From Paracoccaceae bacterium (lineage in GTDB: Bacteria; Pseudomonadota; Alphaproteobacteria; Rhodobacterales; Rhodobacteraceae), in contig JAWPMR010000001.1 in assembly GCA_033344815.1 (NCBI GenBank), positions 2,838,136 through 2,902,135 of the forward strand: a stretch of 64,000 nt of DNA, in the 5' to 3' direction. Shown here one piece after another: positions 24,679 to 31,664 of this stretch. The notes beneath the pieces were generated by a model. It had not been told where the DNA came from. It worked only from the letters and a program-made list of their open reading frames with translations, and ran no database searches. The first letter of the stretch is position 1. Each line of letters starts with the position of its first letter. The translations under genes and the position numbers were made by a program.

Positions 24679-25836
24679 ATGCTCGAAGAAGCCAAAATAC
24701 GCACCCTCGCTCTTCAGGCCAGAATGAAAGATCTGGGCATCCAGCGCGCCGTTTTCACGGACGAAAGCTCCATCGCGTATCTCGCAGGTTTCTGGGGCTA
24801 TCTGGGTATCGAATTTGGCCGTCCCTCCATGCTGGTGGTGCATGCCCAAGAGGCTCCGGTCGTGATCACACCGTTGATGGAATCTGAGATGGTCGGGGCC
24901 ATGACATGGGTCGAAGATGTGCGCACTTGGGAAGACATGGGCCAACGCACATGGGGCCGCGCCCTTGCCAGTGCTTTGGGCGAACGGCCAGATGAAATCT
25001 GGGTCGAACGCAGCAGTATCCCCGCAATTGTGCGCAACCATCTGGACGAAACCTACCCGGATGTGCCGATCAAAGACATTTCACCGGTGCTGGGTGCCCT
25101 GCGGATGATCAAAACCCCTTTTGAAATTCAGGTGATGAAAGAAGCGGGGCAGATCGCTGGTGCGATGATGAAGGCAGCACATGGTAGTCTGAAGGAAGGT
25201 GCGCAGGAATACGAAAGCGCGCTGGCGGTGATTGAAGCGGGGTCGCGCAAGGCGGCGACATTTCTGACGGACAAAGGCTGGGACAGGTTCGTTTCGCCGA
25301 TGATTCACAACCTGCAGATCCTGCAAAGCGGCAAGGATACTTCGATGGTACATCGCCGTGCTTCGGTGCGTCAGTATCAGCGCGCAGACCCGGTCTATTT
25401 CTGCTTCTGCAACATGGCGCAATTCAAACAATACAAGCTGGGCTTTGACCGGATGTTCCATATTGGCGAGGTGCGTGACGACGCCGCGCGGGTGCAAGAG
25501 GCGGCTATTGATGCTCAACAAGCTGCGATCGCCGCCATTCGACCCGGCATAGAAGCGCAGGAAGTTGCCGCCGCTGCCAACGCAGTTTATGCTGAACGCG
25601 GGTACAAGACCGGCTATCGCACCGGGCGTTCAATTGGTGTGGCCTATCTTGAAGCACCAGAGCTCAAGAAGGGCGACACTACCACTCTTCAACCGGGTAT
25701 GACGTTTGCGGTTGATGGGGGTATCTCGATCGATGGTGTGACCGCCGGGCGGATTGGCGATTCCGTTGTCGTGACTGAAACGGGATATGAGTATATCACC
25801 AACTATCCACGGACATTGCTGGTCACGGACAGTTAG
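24679..25836 (+). CDS. M24-fold (Xaa-Pro peptidase/creatinase-like) protein lacking the metal ligands
   Basis: A 385-residue protein with the creatinase N-terminal domain and a pita-bread C-terminal domain. The places where metal-dependent M24 peptidases keep Asp, His and Glu are altered: the DxG strand reads FCFCNMAQF, the GHGIG loop reads GRSIGVAYLE, the EPG strand reads VDGGIS, and the RIED motif reads RIGD. It is therefore probably a metal-independent hydrolase like creatinase, or no longer a peptidase. AGGA precedes the ATG. It is followed two bases later by a nitrilase-type gene, so amide-nitrogen catabolism is the likely theme. Confidence 0.8.
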   Translation: MLEEAKIRTLALQARMKDLGIQRAVFTDESSIAYLAGFWGYLGIEFGRPSMLVVHAQEAPVVITPLMESEMVGAMTWVEDVRTWEDMGQRTWGRALASALGERPDEIWVERSSIPAIVRNHLDETYPDVPIKDISPVLGALRMIKTPFEIQVMKEAGQIAGAMMKAAHGSLKEGAQEYESALAVIEAGSRKAATFLTDKGWDRFVSPMIHNLQILQSGKDTSMVHRRASVRQYQRADPVYFCFCNMAQFKQYKLGFDRMFHIGEVRDDAARVQEAAIDAQQAAIAAIRPGIEAQEVAAAANAVYAERGYKTGYRTGRSIGVAYLEAPELKKGDTTTLQPGMTFAVDGGISIDGVTAGRIGDSVVVTETGYEYITNYPRTLLVTDS

Positions 25837-25838
25837 AA

Positions 25839-26633
25839 ATGGGTCACACGTTCCGCCTTTCTGTGGCGCAACCGCCTGCCGAGATGGCCACGACACAAGA
25901 GCGGTTGAATTGGCTATCCGAACAGTTGCCCGCTGTTGCTGCGGCGCATTCTGATCTTCTGGTGTTGCCCGAGCTTTTTGCCACGGGATATAACATCGGC
26001 GATCAAGTCGTGGCGCGTGCCGAACCGGCTGATGGTCCCATTGCGCAAGCTGTTGCGGCGCTTGCAAGTGCCCACGGCGTCGCCATTCACTACGGCTTCG
26101 CGGAAATCGACGGGGATAAAATCTACAACACGGCACAATGCATAGGGCCGGATGGCACGCGTCTTGGCCGCCACCGTAAATTGGCCATTCCGCCGGGATT
26201 TGAACGCGATCATTTCACACCGGGTCAAGGGTGCGGGCTCTTCACTTACCGCAATGTGCGGATCGCGACACTGATTTGCTATGACGCCGAATTTCCGGAA
26301 ACTGCGCGGCACGTGGCCTCTATGGGAGCGGAGCTCGTTTTGGTTCCCACCGCGCTTGGTGCCCAGTGGGAGTGGGTCGCGCAACGCATGATCCCAACCC
26401 GAGCGTATGAAAACGGGGTTTACCTGGCTTACGCCAACAGTGCTGGCCTCGAACACGGTATGACGTTTTTGGGTCAAAGCGTTATCGCGACCCCAGACGG
26501 GCAGGAAATCGCGCGCGCAAGCGCGGGGCCCGTGATCCTCCATGCTACATTGCAACTAGACAAAGTTTCAGCCGCCCAAGCACGGCTTCCTTATCTAAAG
26601 GATCGCGAACTACTAAGTGCGAGCATTCTTTAG
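25839..26633 (+). CDS. Carbon-nitrogen hydrolase (nitrilase superfamily)
   Basis: A 264-residue amidase/nitrilase-fold enzyme with the Glu-Lys-Cys triad at E45 (LPELF), K114 (HRKLAIP) and C147 (LICYDAEFP). It hydrolyses amide or ureide C-N bonds in the cytoplasm. It follows the M24-fold gene at two bases and shares its promoter. Substrate unknown. IS debris begins about 250 bp downstream, so the operon may once have been longer. Confidence 0.9.
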   Translation: MGHTFRLSVAQPPAEMATTQERLNWLSEQLPAVAAAHSDLLVLPELFATGYNIGDQVVARAEPADGPIAQAVAALASAHGVAIHYGFAEIDGDKIYNTAQCIGPDGTRLGRHRKLAIPPGFERDHFTPGQGCGLFTYRNVRIATLICYDAEFPETARHVASMGAELVLVPTALGAQWEWVAQRMIPTRAYENGVYLAYANSAGLEHGMTFLGQSVIATPDGQEIARASAGPVILHATLQLDKVSAAQARLPYLKDRELLSASIL

Positions 26634-26853
26634 CGCGTTCCGAACGGCAGTTTCCTACGTAGTCTGCCAGTTTAATCTCCTCGCCGCGCAAAGATAGTGC
26701 GCGTTTAGAACCTGATGGCGGAATTCTATGGCCGCCCTGATGAAGTTCTCTGCGCTGAAAAACGAATGCTACCGCAACCGTGAAGAAATACAGCGTCAGA
26801 GCAGATTGAAAACCCTCAAGTCGAGTCCGTCCGGCAACTTGATCCTTTCCATT

Positions 26854-26889
26854 GCCCGGCAGTTGATTGCGTAGCAATCAATGAGAGGG
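26854..26889. repeat. Palindromic repeat, copy 1
   Basis: About 36 bp beginning GCCCGGCAGTTGATTGC and ending CAATGAGAGGG, with the internal hairpin TTGATTGC-GTA-GCAATCAA. Copies 2 and 3 lie at 27309-27344 and 27166-27200. All are direct repeats within the IS3 remnant. Confidence 0.7.
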
Positions 26890-27165
26890 ACATTGTTCCA
26901 GAATGGTTTGGTCACGCCCGAAGTAGACATCAGCGGGCGTGATGTTGTTAAGGGTCTCGTGGTAGCGCTGGTGATTGCAGTGCTCGACGAGAGCCTCGAT
27001 CTGAGCTTCGAGATCACCCGGTAGGAAGTAGTATTCCAAGAAGACCCGGTTCTTGAGAGTTTATTGCAAACGCTCGACATTACCTTGTATTTGAGGAGGA
27101 TACGGCCCTTGTCCCGCAGCTATTCAGCGAGGTCGCCAGAGACAGAGCTGGACCCGTTGTCCACT

Positions 27166-27200
27166 GCCCGGCTGTTGATACGCGGTATCAATGAGAAGGG
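27166..27200. repeat. Palindromic repeat, copy 3 (hairpin kept by compensating changes)
   Basis: GCCCGGCTGTTGATA-CGCGG-TATCAATGAGAAGGG. The hairpin stem here is TTGATA/TATCAA rather than TTGATT/AATCAA, so both sides changed together. It overlaps the transposase remnant. Confidence 0.55.
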
Positions 27201-27308
27201 CTCAGCAGGCACGGCTTGCGGATGTCATGCACCAGATCTCAGCCGGTTGCCTGCAAGGCCAGATCAAGGGTGCCCGGCAATAGATACCTCATTCCTGACT
27301 GCCCCATC

Positions 27309-27344
27309 GCCCGGCAGTTGATTGCAAAGCACTCAATGAGAGGG
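27309..27344. repeat. Palindromic repeat, copy 2
   Basis: Matches copy 1 at 33 of 36 positions; the hairpin stem has one mismatch (TTGATTGC / GCACTCAA). Confidence 0.7.
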
Positions 27345-27844
27345 GCCCGCCAGACTTTTTTGAGCAACCGAAGTTCAAGCGTTTGCTCTGCCGCAACTTC
27401 CTTCAGGTCACTTGTTTCATGAGGCATTTCTTTGACTTCGTCAGTCATTGCAGCACGGGCCGTGTCGCCAGCCAGCCACTTCTTACCGGCCTCCATAAAG
27501 CCCTTGGACCACGTGTAATAGATGCCCTGCGATATCCCCTCTGCCCTCTCATCAAAACGGCGTTTCGACTGCCGGGCAGTGGGACGGCACAACTCCGCAA
27601 TGCTGTCCTCACCGCGCAGGCCATCCCGCACGATCCTGATCTTCTCCTCAGAAGAATAGTGCATGCGGGTTGTCCGCTTGAGGTCCTTAACCATCTTCTC
27701 GCCAAGGCTCTTCGTTGTCTTTCTCATCCCCCACTCCTCGGTGATCAGGTGACATCAGGCGATGCGACATCCCGGCGATTGCACCAAACGCCACATGGCC
27801 GCTGTGGCGCGCGCTCGGGTGCATCTTTGGCACAGCGTCCATCA

Positions 27845-28438
27845 TCTTCGACGTTCAAAATCTGTCAGATGGTTTGAGATGACTTGGCGCGGCGTGCTCA
27901 GGCCGAATGCCCATTGCGGGTAATCAAGGCATGGCGCGCTATCGTCGCCTTGCTAATGAACAACGTCTTGTGCAGCAGGCATGTCCAAGCGATTGAAAGC
28001 CCTTTCCTCGATCGCCATGAGCAGGTCGGTGATGCGATTGGCGTAAGCTTCGAAAACAACTGCACGAAACTCTTTGCACGCCGTCATCATGTCATCAAAT
28101 GCGTGGCGTTGAACAAGGATCGCTTCAATCTCCGTTTCGGCAATGCCTTCGGCCGCGACGTCCGAAAATGCCAAAAGGCAGGCCATGGTCAGAGCACAGC
28201 TTTCACCCGAGCAGATGCGGTACAAAACGATCTCTCCGCCGGTGTCGGAAAACCGTCGCACCCGCACAACACCTGAAACAAGCAGCAAAAGGTTTTCAGC
28301 CGGTTTCCCGGGGCCGAATACCTGTGTATCCTTGGCGATGGAAATTCTTTGGGACCGTTTCTCCAGAAGATCAGAAACAACAGGCGACAGGTTGGATAAA
28401 TCCGGGCAGCCGTGCCTCCATATCGATTGTTCTAACAT
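27845..28438 (-). pseudogene. Crp/Fnr family regulator with a premature stop
   Basis: The first 161 codons (28438 to 27953) encode the sensor domain and dimer helix of a Crp/Fnr protein closely like the one at 10.9 kb (DTGGEIVLYRI; GESCALTMACLL; ITDLLMAIEERAFNRLDM). A TAG at 27953-27955 then stops the frame, yet the same frame continues with STPRQVISNHLTDFERRR, a recognisable HTH end. The region between is shortened and eroded. The product would lack DNA-binding ability. It is divergent from flavodoxin across a perfect FNR box. Confidence 0.8.
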
Positions 28439-28489
28439 CGGTCGCCATCCCTTTTTTTGTCAGGCTAGCGCTGCCCGCTACGCGACGCG

Positions 28490-28503
28490 TTGATTTTTAT
28501 CAA
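28490..28503. promoter_or_regulatory. FNR/FixK box (perfect)
   Basis: TTGAT-TTTT-ATCAA, extended to GTTGAT/ATCAAC. It lies about 70 bp before the flavodoxin gene and about 55 bp before the divergent Crp/Fnr pseudogene. Confidence 0.88.
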
Positions 28504-28570
28504 CACGTGAAGCGCATGGTTTTGACAAAAGGGAGATCTGAGAAAGGATGATACAGATGGGAAAACTTCT

Positions 28571-29065
28571 ATGACAGGCGTCGTTTTTTATTCTCTCTCG
28601 GGGCATTCGCGGCGGTTGGCGCAACGTTTGAGCGATGCGGTGCATGGCAAGCTTATGGAACTGGACGCCCCGCCGTATCAAAACAGGTTTTTTGGATATG
28701 CCCGCGCAGGCTATGACAGTCTGATGCAGCGCGATATGCGTGGTGCGCATCAATTTCCATCTGTTGCCGAATATGACCGCGTTATCCTGTGCGGTCCGGT
28801 GTGGACGTCCTATCCAGCCGTTCCACTGCGCAGTTTTTTGCGGTCGCACCCTCAGGTCCCGAAATTGACAGGATTAATCCTGACGTGTGGGAATGATTCA
28901 TCTGGGCAGAAGGCTCTAAGAGTTGCCGAAACCGATCTGGGCCGGCCTTTTCACGCCGCACAATGCCTGACCAATTCCGTCGAGGGTACCGAGGCGGAGG
29001 ACCAGGTGATCGCGGCGTTTTTGACCGCGATGCGAGACACTGAAGTCAAGTCACAATTGAATTGA
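28571..29065 (+). CDS. Flavodoxin family protein
   Basis: A 164-residue flavodoxin-like protein starting MTGVVFYSLSGHSRRLAQRL, with the phosphate loop YSLSGHSR and aromatic FMN-stacking region CGPVWTSYPAVPLRSFL. It probably transfers electrons or reduces quinones in the cytoplasm. A perfect FNR box upstream predicts induction when oxygen is low. PHA synthase lies about 450 bp downstream on the same strand. Confidence 0.85.
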   Translation: MTGVVFYSLSGHSRRLAQRLSDAVHGKLMELDAPPYQNRFFGYARAGYDSLMQRDMRGAHQFPSVAEYDRVILCGPVWTSYPAVPLRSFLRSHPQVPKLTGLILTCGNDSSGQKALRVAETDLGRPFHAAQCLTNSVEGTEAEDQVIAAFLTAMRDTEVKSQLN

Positions 29066-29521
29066 GAGCATTCAGTCGGTTCGTGTGCCGATGGAGGATA
29101 ACAAGTTTCTAATGGAGGAAGTATTGGCCGTCACGGGATGCAAAACCGACAGGAGAACCCCGGTCGCTGCGACAGAGCCGACCCGATCTGACGTCATGCT
29201 GACAGGTATCGGCGCGGCGGATCAGCGCGATTTGTCCAAGTACCTCTTGTCCAGATCCTCTGTCTGGCTGTGGCCTTGGGGCGCGACCATTGCTGAACAC
29301 AGATGGCGTTCCCAAGGGCGAGAAGGCCGACCGGTCCAGAACGTGTCGATAGCCGCTGCCAAAAGGCCCATACAAGCCCATGAAAAACAGTGCTGCGATC
29401 GGTGTGTGGTGGCGATTGGGGACTCCGAAACGCTGAAGGGCCTGCGCACCGGTGATGACAAAATCGCAGGTTCAGGTACCGCCGCCGATGTGACCGCTCC
29501 CTTGGTGCAGAGGATTTTACA
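29066..29521. other. Stretch without a recognisable gene
   Basis: A 146-codon open frame exists on the plus strand (29085-29525), but I recognise no domain in it, its ribosome binding site is poorly placed and its composition is not protein-like. It may be a degraded gene between flavodoxin and phaC. Confidence 0.5.
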
Positions 29522-31174
29522 ATGACGCGGTCACAGCCACAGGCAAAGGGCTTGGATACACAATGGCATGCCGCCATCGCACAGTTGACCGGTGGCATTT
29601 CACCAACCGCCGTCGCGACGGCCTATCTCGATTGGTCGTTGCATTTGCTAGGGTCTCCGCAAAAGCAGTCTGAACTCGTGCAGACTGCTTTAAATGAAGC
29701 TTTTGCTCCGCAAGTACGTCATGACCCGCGATTTCAAGCCCCTGCCTGGTCAGCCTATCCTTACAATGTTCTGGCCCAAAACTTTTTGGCGGCGCAGAAC
29801 TGGTGGGACATTGCCACCAAGGACATGCCGGGAGTGGACCCCAAGCATGCCCAGATCGTCAGTTTCGCAGCCCGCCAGTGGCTGGACATGTTCTGCCCGG
29901 CAAACTTTGCCGTGACCAACCCTTTGGTGCAGGATCGCACACAAAAAGAGCAAGGCCAGAACCTCGTCCGGGGAACGCGGTACTGGATTGACGATTTTAA
30001 CCGGCTGTTGACAAAGCAGCCCCGCAGATCCGAAAGGTTCACGGTCGGTAAAGAGCTGGCAACCACCGCAGGTGATGTCGTTCTGCGCAATGAACTGGTG
30101 GAGCTTATCCGTTACCATCCGACAACCGCCAGAGTGCGCCCCGAACCCATACTGATCGTACCCGCCTGGATCATGAAGTATTACATTCTGGATCTGACCG
30201 CGGAACGGTCACTGGTCGCTTACCTGCGCGATCAGGGGTTTGAAGTCTTTATCCTGTCCTGGAAAAACCCCGGCGCTGAGGACGCGAACCTGACCATGCA
30301 GGATTACGTCGATCTGGGCGTCCGTGCAGCGATCAGCAAGATACAATCGATGGGACACGTCCGTCTGCATGCGGCGGGCTATTGCCTTGGTGGGACGCTG
30401 CTCGCAATTGTAGCGGCGGCCATGGCGCGAGATGGCGATGCCTGTTTGGCAAGTGTCAGCCTGCTTGCGGCACAAGTTGATTTCTCGGAACCCGGTGAAC
30501 TCAGTCTCTTTATTAACGAAAGCCAGGTGGCATTTCTTGAAGATATCATGGCGACTAACGGGTATCTGAAATCCGATCAGATGGCAGGTGCGTTTCAGTC
30601 GCTGCGGTCCAATGATCTAATCTGGAGCCGCGTCATACGCCATTATCTGCTGGGTGAACGCACGCATGATAATCCGCTTCTGGCATGGAACGCGGACGCC
30701 ACGCGGATGCCGGCACAGATGCACAGCGAATATTTGCGCCGCCTGTTCCTCAAGAACGACCTGGCGAAAGGTCGGTTTCAGGTTGACGGTTCAGCCATAG
30801 CTCTGAGTGACATCAGGAGTGATATCTATTGCGTCGCAACCGAAACCGATCACGTATCCCCCTGGAATTCGGTTTTCCGCCTGTCGTTGCTTACAGACAC
30901 AGACGTTACGTTCATACTTACAAACGGCGGGCACAACGGCGGTATCCTGTCAGAGCCGGGCCACAAAGACCGGCACTTTCGCTGCGCGCATAAAAAAGAG
31001 GGGGATGCACATATCACGGCAGCCGATTGGTTTGATCTTCATGATCCGAAACCGGGCTCCTGGTGGCCGAACTGGTCAGCCTGGCTCAAGAAAAGGAGCG
31101 GGCATCCGCAGAATGCCCGCCCATCACTCGTTACGTCACTGGCCGCAGCGCCGGGACGCTACGTATTGGAATAA
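29522..31174 (+). CDS. phaC: Poly(3-hydroxyalkanoate) synthase
   Basis: A 550-residue alpha/beta hydrolase-fold polymerase. The active-site Cys288 is in the lipase-like box GYCLGG, with Asp443 (ETDHVSPWNS) and His471 (NGGHNGGILSEPG) completing the triad. WIMKYYILDL and the N-terminal PHA-synthase domain are typical of class I. It polymerises hydroxyacyl-CoA into storage granules, a sink for reducing power under oxygen limitation. AGAGGA lies seven bases before the ATG. The phasin gene is convergent at two bases' distance. Confidence 0.92.
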   Translation: MTRSQPQAKGLDTQWHAAIAQLTGGISPTAVATAYLDWSLHLLGSPQKQSELVQTALNEAFAPQVRHDPRFQAPAWSAYPYNVLAQNFLAAQNWWDIATKDMPGVDPKHAQIVSFAARQWLDMFCPANFAVTNPLVQDRTQKEQGQNLVRGTRYWIDDFNRLLTKQPRRSERFTVGKELATTAGDVVLRNELVELIRYHPTTARVRPEPILIVPAWIMKYYILDLTAERSLVAYLRDQGFEVFILSWKNPGAEDANLTMQDYVDLGVRAAISKIQSMGHVRLHAAGYCLGGTLLAIVAAAMARDGDACLASVSLLAAQVDFSEPGELSLFINESQVAFLEDIMATNGYLKSDQMAGAFQSLRSNDLIWSRVIRHYLLGERTHDNPLLAWNADATRMPAQMHSEYLRRLFLKNDLAKGRFQVDGSAIALSDIRSDIYCVATETDHVSPWNSVFRLSLLTDTDVTFILTNGGHNGGILSEPGHKDRHFRCAHKKEGDAHITAADWFDLHDPKPGSWWPNWSAWLKKRSGHPQNARPSLVTSLAAAPGRYVLE

Positions 31175-31176
31175 CT

Positions 31177-31530
31177 CTATTTGGCTTTTTCCACGGCTGG
31201 CGCGGCAAAAGCTTCTGTGCCGATCTTGAGCAATTTTCCAGTTTCCTCCTGATACTGATCCATTGCTTTTTGGATGAACGCCGCTTGAATGCTCTGCATG
31301 TCTCCCACATTCTTGCAGTGCAGAATTTCATGTTGCGTCTTCACATCTTCCTTGATGCGTTCCGCGAGGAAACCTGCGACTTCCGCACCCATGTCGCTGA
31401 TCGCCTCCAGCCAGACGGTGCTCATATTCATCATGTTTCCCAAACCCGCCTCTTGCAGGTGGGTAAGTGTATTCAGCATTTCGCGGCTTTCTGGGCCGTT
31501 TGTTCCTTGTTTTTCTGGGGTCTTGGCCAT
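31177..31530 (-). CDS. Phasin family protein (PHA granule coat)
   Basis: A 117-residue, helix-rich protein of the phasin type (MLNTLTHLQEAGLGNMMNMS; FIQKAMDQYQEETGKLLKIG). The start at 31530 has GGAGG seven bases upstream, far better than the TTG at 31605. Phasins coat PHA granules. It is convergent with phaC, and its promoter shares an FNR-like box (31592-31605) with the divergent P-type ATPase gene. Confidence 0.85.
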   Translation of the reverse strand: MAKTPEKQGTNGPESREMLNTLTHLQEAGLGNMMNMSTVWLEAISDMGAEVAGFLAERIKEDVKTQHEILHCKNVGDMQSIQAAFIQKAMDQYQEETGKLLKIGTEAFAAPAVEKAK

Positions 31531-31591
31531 TTCCAGTCCTCCGGTTTTGCGCAATTGCATGACCAGTTTATAGAGGTCCGGTTGCGCCGAG

Positions 31592-31605
31592 TTGATATTG
31601 CTCAA
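31592..31605. promoter_or_regulatory. FNR/FixK-like box (one mismatch)
   Basis: TTGAT-ATTG-CTCAA, one base from the consensus. It is midway between the phasin start (62 bp away) and the ATPase start (60 bp away). Confidence 0.65.
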
Positions 31606-31664
31606 TGCGCGATGCTGTTTGCATCAGATACCAGCATCATTGAGATCAATGTGAGGCCGCGGTT

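Larger units (their letters stand above)
26885..27727 (-). mobile_element. Broken IS3-family element
   Basis: On the minus strand from 27727 the frame encodes an IS3 OrfA-like HTH and leucine zipper (MHYSSEEKIRIVRDGLRGED; TLELRLLKK). After a gap, other frames encode the end of the DDE transposase OrfB: DNGSSSVSGDLAE near 27140-27160, then EALVEHCNHQRYHETLNNIT and ADVYFGRD between 27000 and 26890. The central catalytic region is missing and frames are shifted, so it cannot move. The pieces are separated by short palindromic repeats. Confidence 0.82.

Noticed and set aside
29085-29525. 146-codon plus-strand frame between flavodoxin and phaC
   Set aside because: No domain and a poorly placed ribosome binding site; kept only as an unassigned stretch.
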